From Microlunatus elymi (GTDB taxonomy: Bacteria > Actinomycetota > Actinomycetes > Propionibacteriales > Propionibacteriaceae), in contig NZ_CP041692.1 in NCBI RefSeq assembly GCF_007362775.1, forward strand, positions 1,240,001-1,304,000: 64,000 bases of DNA, written 5' to 3'. Made by a program: the position numbers and the translations under genes. Each line of letters opens with the position of its first letter. Position 1 is the first letter of the stretch. The notes under the pieces were generated by a model. The model was not told the DNA's origin, did no database searches, and saw nothing but the letters and a program-made list of their open reading frames with translations. Of this stretch, positions 8,693 to 17,715 are shown piece after piece.

Positions 8693-10534
8693 TCAAGGCC
8701 CAGTCAGGGTTCCGGGCCGGGACTCCGCCTCAGTGCGGTCGCGGCTGACCGGCGGGGTGTCCTGGTAGCTGCGGGCTTGGACGGCGTACATCTCGGCGTA
8801 GCGACCGTCCAGTGCCATCAACTCGTGATGGGCGCCTTGTTCGATGATGCGGCCGGCGTCCATAACGACGATTCGATCGGCGGTGCGGACGGTGGAGAAG
8901 CGGTGGCTGATGATGATGAAGGTGCGTCCCTGGCGAAGCTTCTCCAGGGTGGCGAAGAGGTCTGCTTCGGCGTGGGCGTCTAGTGATGCGGTTGGTTCGT
9001 CCAGGACGACGAGCGATGGGTCGCGGTAGAGGACGCGCGCTATGGCGATGCGTTGCCATTGGCCCAGCGACAGGTCGGCCCCGCCGTCGAGTTCGACGGT
9101 CAGGCGGGTGTCGTAGCCGTGCGGGAGTTCGCTGATCAGGTTGTGGGCGCCGGCGTCCATGGCAGCTCGGCGGACAGCGCTTTGGCTGGGAACCTCGCCA
9201 GCTGCGATGGCGCCGGCGGCGATGTTCTCGGTGGCGGTGAACCAATAGCGATTGAACGTTTGGAAGATGGCGCCGACCTGGCCGAGGAGATCAACTTGTT
9301 CGACGGGTCGGCCGTTCCAGGTGATGGATCCGCTGGCTGGTTCGTACAGTCCACATAAGAGCTTGGCCAGCGTGGTCTTGCCTGATCCGTTGATGCCGAC
9401 GATGGCGATCATCTCGCCGGCTTCGATGGAGAAGTCGATGCCGTCGAGCGCGTTGGACGCTGCCGCCGGATAGCGGAATGTGACGCGGTCGGCGCGCAGG
9501 TGGCGCAGGGGCCCCGCGGGTGGAAGCTTCGGGGCGGCTTGTCGGGTCAGCGCTGTGGTGAGCTCGACGTCGGCGACCTGTTGAGCGCTCTCGCGGAGGT
9601 CGGCGATGCTGCTGGCGATGCGTTGGACCTGGGAGCCGAGCATCAGCGTGGTGACCGCGGCAGCGGCCGCGGTGACCATCGTGATCCGGTGGGTGGTCAA
9701 CAACCAGCCCAGCGTGATGACGGCGACGATCAGCGTCAGGGCGACACCGATGGCCGCGATGCTGGAGCGTCGGGTGAACGCGACGACCAGTTGGGTGAGG
9801 CCGGCGATGCGTTCCTCGTACAGTTCTCGCCAACGATGCAGCAGGAACCCTTGCATGCCGAAGACTCTGACCTCTGCCGATTGGTCTCGCGACGACAGCA
9901 CTCCTTCGAGCGCGAACCGTTCACGGTCGTTGGGCGTGTTGCCGAAGTTGAACGAGTACATCTCTCGGCTGTTGGCTCGTCCGGCGAGGAGCAGGGGGAC
10001 TCCTGAAGCGATCACGACGGGCAGCAGTACGGGTGCGGTGATGGCCAGAGCGGTCAACAGTCCGGTGCTGGCGATCAGGCCGGCGAGTAATTGCGGTACC
10101 GCCATGGAGATTCCGATCGAGGCGCCACCGCCTTGGCGTGCGCGTCGGATTCTGTCGTGGAACTCGGGACGTTCGAACTCCCAGATTTCTGTCAGGGCTG
10201 CGGTTTGCAGAACCCGTTCGTTCCAGGCGTACATCACCCGCTCGGCCAGTAATCGGTGGAATCCCGTTGCGGCCAGTTGGGAGAACGCGATCACTCCAGC
10301 CAGGACGACGACCCCACCGATCAGCAGCCAAAGCAGCCAGTCGCCTTGTGGCGCTTGACTGTCGGTCACCCGTTTGACGGCGCGCTGCCCCAGCAGAAGC
10401 GCGGCGGCCATGCCCAGCCCGCTGACTGACATCAGCACGACTGTGGCGACGAACCAGCCGCGCCCGGTGCGAGCGACCAGTCCGACGGCCCGGCCCATCG
10501 CCCGCCACTCGCCGATCTTCGGAGTCGTCGTCAT
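8693..10534 (-). CDS. ABC exporter, fused membrane and ATPase domains
   Basis: A 613-residue half-transporter of the exporter type. The N-terminal membrane domain has hydrophobic segments around residues 25-50, 65-90 and 150-190 and in the 260-290 region. The ATPase domain follows, with Walker A GINGSGKTT (from about residue 380), signature LSLGQWQRIAIAR, Walker B VVLDEPTASLD and the switch histidine in ISHRFST. The signature is LSLGQ instead of the canonical LSGGQ. The ATG overlaps the stop of the upstream ArsR-type gene by 4 bases, so expression is very likely coupled to that regulator. The substrate cannot be deduced. No partner half-transporter is adjacent in this operon, so it may act as a homodimer. 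Confidence 0.9.
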   Translation of the reverse strand: MTTTPKIGEWRAMGRAVGLVARTGRGWFVATVVLMSVSGLGMAAALLLGQRAVKRVTDSQAPQGDWLLWLLIGGVVVLAGVIAFSQLAATGFHRLLAERVMYAWNERVLQTAALTEIWEFERPEFHDRIRRARQGGGASIGISMAVPQLLAGLIASTGLLTALAITAPVLLPVVIASGVPLLLAGRANSREMYSFNFGNTPNDRERFALEGVLSSRDQSAEVRVFGMQGFLLHRWRELYEERIAGLTQLVVAFTRRSSIAAIGVALTLIVAVITLGWLLTTHRITMVTAAAAAVTTLMLGSQVQRIASSIADLRESAQQVADVELTTALTRQAAPKLPPAGPLRHLRADRVTFRYPAAASNALDGIDFSIEAGEMIAIVGINGSGKTTLAKLLCGLYEPASGSITWNGRPVEQVDLLGQVGAIFQTFNRYWFTATENIAAGAIAAGEVPSQSAVRRAAMDAGAHNLISELPHGYDTRLTVELDGGADLSLGQWQRIAIARVLYRDPSLVVLDEPTASLDAHAEADLFATLEKLRQGRTFIIISHRFSTVRTADRIVVMDAGRIIEQGAHHELMALDGRYAEMYAVQARSYQDTPPVSRDRTEAESRPGTLTGP

Positions 10535-11166
10535 CGCTCGACTCCTGCAGTGTCGTCTGAGGATTCGTTCTTGACTGACGTTTCGGGCGAGTCGGGGAGG
10601 TCAGTGCCGATCGGGAAACCGGACGCATGGAGTAAGACCCTGCCCTGGCCGAGCTTGCTGGTACGCCCCTCGACGACGCTGCGAATCGCCGCGGAGATCT
10701 TCGCGCTGACCTGGGCGACTTCGGCGGGGGTGAGCCAGGTGTCGAACGCCATCTCGAAGGTGTTCTCCTGCCAGACCCGGGGCGCTTGTCGTGCTCGGCG
10801 ACGCCAGCCACGGACGTGTTCCTGATAGGAGGCGTCGATGACGGCCTGCGCCGACTCGATCGCCTCGACAGTCTCAGGGTCAGCGTCGACCGGCCGGAAG
10901 TAGGTTGTGCGATCGCTGACCTTCCAGGGCCGGTTACGACCCTGGCCTCCGCCGGCATCCTCGACGTAGCCGTACTTGGCCAAGGTTCGGAGGTGGAAGG
11001 AACAGCTTTGAGGGCTTTCGGACACGTGGTCACTCACCTGGGTTGCGGTGAGCGGACCATGCTCGCCCAGCACGTCGAGGATGCGGAGCCGGAGGGGATG
11101 GGCCAGCGCGCGGATCGTGCGAGCATCGGTGATCGGCTCGGCCGGCGGGCGTGCATCTTCGGACAC
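10531..11166 (-). CDS. ArsR-type winged-helix transcriptional regulator
   Basis: A 211-residue protein with an N-terminal winged helix typical of the ArsR/HTH_20 group (IRALAHPLRLRILDVLGEHG, then TATQVSDHVSESPQSCSFHL, wing around GQGRNRPWKV). The C-terminal 100 residues are helical with no recognised ligand motif and no ArsR metal-binding Cys cluster. It starts with GTG at 11166 and no Shine-Dalgarno sequence precedes it. TAGTTT lies 6 bases upstream instead, suggesting a leaderless message. The 4-base overlap with the ABC exporter gene suggests that it controls that exporter and itself. Confidence 0.85.
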   Translation of the reverse strand: MSEDARPPAEPITDARTIRALAHPLRLRILDVLGEHGPLTATQVSDHVSESPQSCSFHLRTLAKYGYVEDAGGGQGRNRPWKVSDRTTYFRPVDADPETVEAIESAQAVIDASYQEHVRGWRRRARQAPRVWQENTFEMAFDTWLTPAEVAQVSAKISAAIRSVVEGRTSKLGQGRVLLHASGFPIGTDLPDSPETSVKNESSDDTAGVER

Positions 11167-11172
11167 CCGTTA

Positions 11173-11190
11173 AAACTAGCCTTTTAAAAG
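11173..11190 (-). promoter_or_regulatory. Promoter/operator of the ArsR-ABC operon
   Basis: An AT-rich island in GC-rich DNA. A TAGTTT -10 element (11178-11173) lies 6 bases before the GTG start. Directly upstream is the perfect 10-bp palindrome CTTTTAAAAG (11181-11190), a natural candidate for self-binding by the wHTH regulator. Confidence 0.5.
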
Positions 11191-11284
11191 AACTCTTGTA
11201 AAGCCCCTGTCCGAAGCAGCGACCGGATCGGACGGCTGCCCAGCATGGCCGAGCCGTCAGCGGCCGGTTTATGGGGACCGCGGT

Positions 11285-12115
11285 TCAGCGGGCGTCGTTG
11301 CCGAACAGTGCCATCATCTCGGTCAGCCGTTGGCGGGCTGAGTCGTACTGGCGGTTGTCGGTGTGGCCGCGGTAGTCGGTCTCGATGATCATGATCAGGC
11401 CGAGGTAGAGCGTGTAGAGCCGGCGGCGCCGAGCTTGTGTCGCGGTCAGTTCGGTCTGGCCGTAGCCGCGGATGAACGCACTCGGGTCGCCGAAGTGGGG
11501 CAGGTCGATGGCGGTGAAGCCGGCCTCCATCAGCGGGTCGCCCCAGAAGGCGCGTTCGTGGTCGATGATGGAGACGATGCGACCGTCGCGGACCATCACG
11601 TTGCTGTCCCACAGATCCCATTCGACGAACCGTGGTTCGGTGACCTCGTCCAGGCAGTCCTGATTGCTGTTGAGCTCGCGGTTGGCCGCGCCGATCGCCT
11701 CGTGACAGGATTCGACGACGCCGCGGCCGAGCGTGGGTTCGAGGATGCCGAAGTTGTCGGCGTCGATGTACGGCATGAAGAAGTAGTCGGCGTCGCACAG
11801 TTCGTGGCTGGCGTCGGCGCAGTCGACGCTGGGCACCGGAACGCTGGTGTGTTCGCTGATCAGCTGCAACGACGCCAGCTCAACGGCCATCGCCCCGCGT
11901 TCGTAGGTCATCACCTCGACGTCGGGTGGCGGTGCGATCTTGAGCACCACCTGCGAACCGTCACCGAGCCGGATCCGGTAAGCCACGTTGAACCAACCGT
12001 GGCCCAGTTCCTGCACCCAATCGTCACCGACCGGTCGCAGCACCGGGCCGTAGGCGCGTTCGACCATCGCCAGCAGGGTGTCCTGCGACTGGCGATTCTT
12101 GGTGATGCTCTCCAT
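11285..12115 (-). CDS. Aminoglycoside-phosphotransferase-fold kinase (APH family)
   Basis: A 276-residue protein with the APH/choline-kinase fold: an ATP-binding N-lobe (LGHGWFNVAYRIRL, VVLKIAPPP), the catalytic loop FVEWDLWDSNVMV and the metal-binding motif IIDHERAFWGDP. Relatives usually read HWD or HGD in the catalytic loop; here the histidine position holds Glu (EWD) while the Asp and Asn are kept. It is the last gene of the minus-strand group ABC-ABC-dioxygenase-APH, starting 56 bases after the true end of the dioxygenase reading frame. The substrate is unknown. Phosphorylating a small molecule exported by the neighbouring transporters is inference from context only. Confidence 0.85.
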   Translation of the reverse strand: MESITKNRQSQDTLLAMVERAYGPVLRPVGDDWVQELGHGWFNVAYRIRLGDGSQVVLKIAPPPDVEVMTYERGAMAVELASLQLISEHTSVPVPSVDCADASHELCDADYFFMPYIDADNFGILEPTLGRGVVESCHEAIGAANRELNSNQDCLDEVTEPRFVEWDLWDSNVMVRDGRIVSIIDHERAFWGDPLMEAGFTAIDLPHFGDPSAFIRGYGQTELTATQARRRRLYTLYLGLIMIIETDYRGHTDNRQYDSARQRLTEMMALFGNDAR

Positions 12116-12171
12116 CGAAACTCAATTCCTGGTCGAGGAAGGGGCGATCGCCGGGCGGAGTCCCGACTGAC

Positions 12172-12271
12172 TCACTGAGAGTCGGCAACGACGTCGCCGT
12201 GGTCGAGGAATTGTTCGAACGAGCCCCAAGGTTGTTGGCCGGTCTGGTCCATGATCACGTCTGCTGAGTTA
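12172..12271 (-). pseudogene. Out-of-frame C-terminal tail of the dioxygenase gene
   Basis: The upstream frame ends at RRVYLLQ-stop. Removing one A just after the CAA codon restores a continuation reading YSADVIMDQTGQQPWGSFEQ and running to a stop at 12172. Phytanoyl-dioxygenase relatives normally continue in this way after the RRVYL(P/L)QY motif, so these bases are the displaced last 32 codons or so. The cause is either a real single-base insertion or a sequence error. Confidence 0.7.
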
Positions 12272-12946
12272 TTGGAGGAGGTAGACGCGGCGCATGGTGT
12301 CGGTGAGGTTGGCGCCGCTGCGGTGGATGACGGTGCTGCTGAAGCAGACGATCGATCCGGCCGGTACGACGACGGGCATTCCCGGGTCGTTGCCGAAGTA
12401 GCAGACCTCGTCACCGGTGTCGATCTTGAGGTGTTTGACGTAGGAGCGGATCCCGGATCGGCTGTAGGGGAGCAGGTAGACCGAGCCGTTGCGTTCGGTG
12501 ACGTCGTCGAGGGCGATCCAGCAGGTCAGGTACGGTTCGTGGTTCTCGTGGACGTAGCCGGAGTCCTGGTGCCAGGCGAATTTGGTGTCCGGGTCGGCCG
12601 CCTTGATCACGTACTGTTCCCAGAACAGGTAGGCGTTCTCGCCGAGGACGCGCCGGCAGATCTCGGCCATCACCGATCCGAAGATGAACTCTCGTAGTTC
12701 GGGTCGTTGTTGGTAGACCATGGGAGTGAAGTAGCGCTTGCCTTTGGCGTTGATGCCGAGGCGTTCTACTCCGGCCGCGTCCATCTGGGCGTCGGCGGTG
12801 TCGATGGAGAATTGGGCGCCACTGCGCAACAGCTCCAGGTCGTCGGCACCGATGACGCTGTCCAGGATGAAGTAGCCGTCGTCGCGATATTGGCGCAGCA
12901 TCGCCTCGGTGACGAGGTCGACTGGTGGCTGGGTCGATGAGTTCAT
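12269..12946 (-). CDS. Phytanoyl-CoA dioxygenase (PhyH)-family enzyme, frameshifted near its C-terminus
   Basis: An Fe(II)/2-oxoglutarate-type dioxygenase of the PhyH group. It has an N-terminal helix region (MLRQYRDDGYFILD), metal ligands HQD in FAWHQDSGYVHENHE, the distal His in STVIHRSGAN, and the 2-oxoglutarate-binding Arg in RRVYL. I chose ATG 12946 because AGGA sits 8 bases ahead; in-frame ATGs at 12955 and 13018 are possible and would add 3 or 24 residues. The catalytic core is intact, but a one-base insertion truncates the C-terminus by about 32 residues. The gene follows the ABC exporter pair closely (the 13018 start would be 6 bases after the exporter stop), so it belongs to that operon. 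The substrate is unknown. Confidence 0.8.
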   Translation of the reverse strand: MNSSTQPPVDLVTEAMLRQYRDDGYFILDSVIGADDLELLRSGAQFSIDTADAQMDAAGVERLGINAKGKRYFTPMVYQQRPELREFIFGSVMAEICRRVLGENAYLFWEQYVIKAADPDTKFAWHQDSGYVHENHEPYLTCWIALDDVTERNGSVYLLPYSRSGIRSYVKHLKIDTGDEVCYFGNDPGMPVVVPAGSIVCFSSTVIHRSGANLTDTMRRVYLLQ

Positions 12947-13024
12947 GGGTGCCATCCTGGCCCGCCGACAGCCGGGTTGGAATGGCTCGGCTGGACCTGG
13001 GATGCTCGTTTTCGACATTCCGGG

Positions 13025-14842
13025 TCATCGAGCGCCATAGGCGTCGGCTTGGATCTGGTACATCTCGGCGTACCGGCCGGCTTCGCGGATGAGGCTTGCG
13101 TGGTCGCCCTGCTCGACGATGCGACCTTGGTCGAGGACGATGATGTGATCGGCGGCGCGTACGGTCGAGAACCGGTGCGACACCAGAAGGGTGATCCCTC
13201 CGTCGACGGCTCGTTGACGGGCAGCCGCGGCGTAGCGGTTGAACAGGGCATCCTCGGTGTGCGCGTCGAGGGCCGATGTCGGCTCGTCGAGCACGGTGAG
13301 GAGTGGCCGCTGCCGGATCAGTCCGCGAGCGAGGGCGACCTGTTGCCATTGCCCACCGGACAGGGCGACGCCACCCGGCCACGTGGTCCCGAGTTGGGTG
13401 TCCAGGCCGTGCGGCATCGTCGTGAGCAGCCGGGATGCGCCTGCCGCGGCCAGCGCTCGGGTTGCCGCCTCGTCGTCGTCGAGCCGTGACAGGTCGCCGA
13501 CCGTGATGGCTTCCCGCAAGGTCAGCTCGAACTGGGCGTGGTCCTGGAAAGCGCCGCTGCAGCGTCGTCGCCACTCGTCCAGATCCAGCCGCCGAAGGTC
13601 GACTCCGTCGACGAGAACGGCACCGCTGTCCGGCACGTACATGCCGCAGAGCAGTTTGACCAGGGTGGTCTTGCCTGCTCCGTTCTCACCGACCAGGGCG
13701 GTGACGCTGCCGGCGGGTAGGTCGACGGACACGTTGTCGAAGATCCGTCGGCCAGTTCCCGGGTAACCGAAGCTGAGGCCTTGCAGCGCAATGCCGGATC
13801 GCAGCCGATCGGGTACGGGATATGCGTGCGTCTGATCGGCGCCATGTCGGCGTACGTCGAGGGCGGCTTTGTCGTGCAGCCACAGGAATCTGCTGCCGAC
13901 CGCCAGGCAACCGACCAGCCATTGGGTCATGTCCACCACAGCGCCGAGGTTGCCACTCATGGTCGCCGCGAGCATCACCGCCAGAGCGAGATCACCGACG
14001 CCGGCGTGACCGGTGACGACGCCGTACCCGATCAACAGCAGGGCCCCGGTGAAGCCGAATGCCATCGGCAGCGTTGCCAACATCTTCTGAGCCGCCGAGA
14101 CCCAGGCCACGTGGGTCCGGTCGGCGTGTTCCCCGGTCCAGGCTTCTCGGCTCAGGGTCACCAGTCGAGGACCGAGTCCGAAGATGCGGAGCTCCTTGCC
14201 CGAAGCGGCTCCGGATCCGAGATTGACCAGATGGCGCTGCCGTCGCCGAGCCTCCCCGGTGCGTTCCTGCGCGACCCGCTCGCGTTCGGCGGCCCGACGC
14301 GCCACCAGAACCGAGGGCACGCCGAAGGCCGGAAGCAGCAGAAGTGCCGGATGGATCGAGGCCGGCAGCACCATGGTCAGGACGGTCTGGGCGAGGGCAC
14401 CGACCGTCTCGGCCAGAGCCTCGAACGTCCAGTGCACGATCCAGGCCTCCCGGCGCAGCGGGTCCAACCGGTCGAGGTAATCGGCGCGTTCCAGGTGCTC
14501 GATCCCGTTCATGCCGGCCGAGGTCTCGATCAAGCGCTGCTCGAGCACGACGCCGGCCTTCTCCTGGTACGTCTGCCGCATACGACCGCCGAGCGCGCCG
14601 GCAACCCAACCGAGCACGTTGGTCACCGCGAGCAGGCTGACCGCGAGTACCACGGCGCCGGCTGTTCCGCCGACAGCGGCATCGACGAGGTGTTTCAACC
14701 ACAGCGCTTGCAGGCTGCCCACCGCCCATCCTGCCGGGACGAGCAGCAGGGTGCCGAGGGTCAGACCGGGATGACTGCGGACCGCGACCCCGAAGGTGAA
14801 GGCCAGGGTGCGGCCGAGGCCGGGCAACTCGTGGTCACGCAT
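13025..14842 (-). CDS. ABC exporter half-transporter (second of an overlapping pair)
   Basis: A 605-residue exporter with fused membrane and ATPase domains. The ATPase has Walker A GENGAGKTTL, Q-loop region FQDHAQFEL, signature LSGGQWQQVALAR, Walker B TVLDEPTSALD and H-loop SHRFST. The ATG at 14842 has AGCAGGGG ahead and overlaps the stop of the upstream exporter gene by 8 bases, the usual arrangement for two subunits of a heterodimeric exporter. Both signature motifs of the pair are canonical. The dioxygenase gene follows immediately. The substrate is not deducible, but the context (dioxygenase, APH kinase) suggests a modified small molecule or peptide. Confidence 0.9.
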   Translation of the reverse strand: MRDHELPGLGRTLAFTFGVAVRSHPGLTLGTLLLVPAGWAVGSLQALWLKHLVDAAVGGTAGAVVLAVSLLAVTNVLGWVAGALGGRMRQTYQEKAGVVLEQRLIETSAGMNGIEHLERADYLDRLDPLRREAWIVHWTFEALAETVGALAQTVLTMVLPASIHPALLLLPAFGVPSVLVARRAAERERVAQERTGEARRRQRHLVNLGSGAASGKELRIFGLGPRLVTLSREAWTGEHADRTHVAWVSAAQKMLATLPMAFGFTGALLLIGYGVVTGHAGVGDLALAVMLAATMSGNLGAVVDMTQWLVGCLAVGSRFLWLHDKAALDVRRHGADQTHAYPVPDRLRSGIALQGLSFGYPGTGRRIFDNVSVDLPAGSVTALVGENGAGKTTLVKLLCGMYVPDSGAVLVDGVDLRRLDLDEWRRRCSGAFQDHAQFELTLREAITVGDLSRLDDDEAATRALAAAGASRLLTTMPHGLDTQLGTTWPGGVALSGGQWQQVALARGLIRQRPLLTVLDEPTSALDAHTEDALFNRYAAAARQRAVDGGITLLVSHRFSTVRAADHIIVLDQGRIVEQGDHASLIREAGRYAEMYQIQADAYGAR

Positions 14843-16676
14843 CGCTTCGCCCCTGCTGGAATCGTCGAGCCTGCAGTCGGAACATCTCGCTGTAGCCCCC
14901 GCCGGCGGCCATCAGTTCGTCGTGGCTGCCGTACTCGCTGATCCGGCCGTCCTGGACGACTGCGATCCGGTCGACGTGACGGACGCTGGACAGACGATGG
15001 GTGACCAGCACCGTCGTGGTGCCGGTGGTCAACTCCAGGAATCGTTCGAACAGCATCGCCTCGGCCCGGACGTCGAGGGCGGCGGTGGGTTCGTCGAGCA
15101 CGAGAAGTCGAGCGCCCGCCTCGGCTGCTCTCAGTGCCCGCGCCAGGGCGATCCGTTGCCACTGTCCGCCGGACAGATCGGTGCCGCCGCGATAGTGCCG
15201 CGACAGCACTGTGTCCCAACCAGCGGGCAATCCCTCGATCAGATCAAGCGCCCCGGCGCGACGCGCCGCCGTCCGAGCGGAGGCCGGATCCGTCCACGCG
15301 TCGACCCGGCCGAAGCCGACGTTCTCCTGCGCGCTCAGCTCGAATCTGATGAAGTCCTGGAAGATCACCGCGACCTGCGTACGCCAGGACGCCACGTCGA
15401 GATCGCGCAGGTCGACGCCGTCGACGCGGACCGAACCGACGTCGGGGTCATAGAACCGGGCCAGCAACTTCAACATCGTCGTCTTGCCCTCGCCGTTGCG
15501 GCCGACGATGGCCAGCGAACTACCCGCGGGGATCTCCAGGTCGACGCCGTTCAACACCCGCCGTCGCTGTCCCGGATAGCCGAAGCCGACACCGCAGAAC
15601 TGGATGCTCTTGCGCGGCATCTCGTCGGCGCTGATCGAGCCGGTGGCGGCAAAGCTCAGCTGCCGGGTCCGGTCTGCCAAGCCCTGCAGATGAGGAAGAG
15701 CCGCTGCCCCCTGGCGTACCCACCAGGTCGCCAACAGCGGATGGCTCACCAGCTGCATCGCGATCAGTGCCTGGATGTACACCGTCAACTGGGCCGCGTT
15801 CACCCGGCCCGCGACGGTTGCCCCGGCAAGACCGGCCAACACGCCGCCGGTGGACAGTGCAATCGTGGCGAGGGTGAGCAGGACCGGGCGCAGATTCGCC
15901 CGGCGGGCGCGCCAGACGTGAGCGAGGAACGCCGTCCGGTAGCTCCGCGTCCGCTCGGCCAGCAGGCCTGACAGACCGAACAGCCGGACCTCCTTGGCGG
16001 CCGGCGGGTCCAGCGCGAGGTCGCGGAAGTAGTCGGCCCGACGCTGCAGATCTGCATACTCCTCGTGCTGTTCGATGATCTCGTGCTCGTCGCGACCCAT
16101 CCACAGATGCGTCGCCGACGCCCCGGCGATCAGGAGCAACGGTGCCCACCAAGCAAACCCGGCCAGCAACACGCCGGCCCCGACCGCGGCGACCACCGAC
16201 TTCATCGCCGTACCGAGCTCGTCGACGATCCGCGTCAACGGCGCCAGATCGGCCCACTCGTACTCACCGGCCCGACGAATCTCCTCCGCCGTCTCCGGAT
16301 CCTCCAGATGACCAAGGCCTGGCGGGCCGAGGGTCGCGGTCAGCAACTGCTGTCGCATCCGCTGGGCAACCATCGAGCCGATGGACGTAGCGACGGCGCT
16401 GCGGATCGGCGAGCTGATCTGCCCCGCGGTGAACGCCAAGCCGGCCAGGCCGATCGCAAGACCGAGCGCCGCGGCCTGCGGGGAACTGATGCCTGCAGCC
16501 AATGCGGGCTGAGCTCGTGCGACGGCCAGTCCGCTGGCCGCGATCGTCAACGGACCGAGGAGTCCCTCGACAACGACCAACGCAACGAAACCCGCGAACC
16601 GGCCGGGCGAGGTGCTCGCGACGTATGCGACCAGCATGCGCAGGGCAACACGAAAGGGAGTGGTGACGGTAGACAC
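14835..16676 (-). CDS. ABC exporter half-transporter (first of an overlapping pair)
   Basis: A 613-residue exporter. I start it at GTG 16676 because AAGGAGA lies 8 bases upstream; a longer frame from 16775 adds a low-complexity stretch with no ribosome site. The membrane domain comes first (FVALVVVEGLLGPLTIAASG and later segments). The ATPase follows, with Walker A GRNGEGKTTML, Q-loop FQDFIRFEL, signature LSGGQWQRIALAR, Walker B LVLDEPTAALD and H-loop THRLSS. It is the first gene of the minus-strand operon. The 160 bases upstream, towards the broken acetyltransferase, should hold the promoter, but no convincing -35/-10 pair stood out. Confidence 0.9.
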   Translation of the reverse strand: MSTVTTPFRVALRMLVAYVASTSPGRFAGFVALVVVEGLLGPLTIAASGLAVARAQPALAAGISSPQAAALGLAIGLAGLAFTAGQISSPIRSAVATSIGSMVAQRMRQQLLTATLGPPGLGHLEDPETAEEIRRAGEYEWADLAPLTRIVDELGTAMKSVVAAVGAGVLLAGFAWWAPLLLIAGASATHLWMGRDEHEIIEQHEEYADLQRRADYFRDLALDPPAAKEVRLFGLSGLLAERTRSYRTAFLAHVWRARRANLRPVLLTLATIALSTGGVLAGLAGATVAGRVNAAQLTVYIQALIAMQLVSHPLLATWWVRQGAAALPHLQGLADRTRQLSFAATGSISADEMPRKSIQFCGVGFGYPGQRRRVLNGVDLEIPAGSSLAIVGRNGEGKTTMLKLLARFYDPDVGSVRVDGVDLRDLDVASWRTQVAVIFQDFIRFELSAQENVGFGRVDAWTDPASARTAARRAGALDLIEGLPAGWDTVLSRHYRGGTDLSGGQWQRIALARALRAAEAGARLLVLDEPTAALDVRAEAMLFERFLELTTGTTTVLVTHRLSSVRHVDRIAVVQDGRISEYGSHDELMAAGGGYSEMFRLQARRFQQGRSDA

Positions 16677-16826
16677 CGGAGAGTCTCCTTGAGCAGGAAC
16701 CAGCGCACCGCATCTGCCCAAGAAGGGCAGGCGGCCCGAACGGATCTCTTGCGTGGCGGCCCGGCGGACGTCCATGACGTCTGCGGTGATTGACGGTAGT
16801 CGCCGGAGCCCGTCCGTGCATCCGAA

Positions 16827-17715
16827 TTAGCTGACCTGAAGATCGTCGACGTCGTCCAGCTCCCAGATGCGTTCGTGCCCAAGAAGGCGGAACCCGACGG
16901 CGTCGTACGGGCCACCCGGCCGGGCGAGGTGGTCAGTCGTTCGCAGGGCGGCATATGCGGCGCCGTGTTTCGGCGCCTCGCTGCAGACAGCCCGCATGAT
17001 TGCAGTGGCTGCCCCGCGGCCGCGCGCCGACGGAGCGGTGGCCACACTCCACACGTTCGCCACACCGTCGACAACCAGCAATGCGCAGAGGGATGGCACC
17101 GCGACATCGAACCAGACGCCGGGCGATGCTGCCGGTCGAGATCACCGCGTCGTCCTGATCGTGGACGGCCAGATACGTCATGACTCCCGGCGCGTGGAAG
17201 AAGTCTGCCTCGACGTCGGCGTTGCGCGCCTCTTCCTCAGTGGCGCCGGCAAACGACTGCGCGACCACAATGCGCAGCTCGGCCAGGGCTTCCGCGGAGT
17301 CGGCGACGGTGACGGTCAGCCCAGCGCCCAGCGACGCAGCCTCATCCGTGGCTCCACCGACCCTCCTCGCCATCAGCGCCCGCGGCAACGTGAGAACCTC
17401 TCGTCCGCCCAGCTCGGTCAGGAATCCGACCTCGCGATCAAGATCGCCGGCCGCGCCGCGGATCTCGAGATGGCCGCCGGGTGGGCGGTGCCGTGAGGCA
17501 CGGATCGCGCGGAGCGTATCTGCCAGGCGGACGTTGCTGCCGGGGCACAGACGTACGAGGTCGCGATGCCCGCCACCTTGCGGTCGTTGATTCCAGATGC
17601 AGGAGGCGCCGGGAACGTCTTCCTGGCGCACGTGGATCTTGGGCCGGTCCAGACGAGCCAGCCGGCGCATCCCCTTCAACTCCGCCAGGATGACCATGTT
17701 CGCATCCATGATCAC
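16827..17715 (-). pseudogene. GNAT acetyltransferase, broken by a frameshift
   Basis: Two frames together make one GNAT protein. The upstream frame carries LGGREVLTLPRALMARRVGG and a GNAT N-half ending YLAVHDQDDAVISTGS. The other frame supplies VWFDVAVPSLCALLVVDGVA, then the acetyl-CoA loop VATAPSARGRGAATAIM and the C-terminal YDAVGFRLLG. The switch lies at about 17125-17140 and needs a one-base change. The 5' end is uncertain (ATG at 17715 or 17697), and the first 60 residues or so look unlike the family. It is divergent from the DUF4434 operon. It may be a decayed gene or a sequence error. Confidence 0.7.

Noticed and set aside
8509..16676. The toxin plus three ABC exporters as a type I secretion system
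   Set aside because: The ATPases lack the N-terminal C39 or C39-like domain of type I exporters, no HlyD or TolC homolog is present, and the toxin has no C-terminal GGxGxD secretion repeats.
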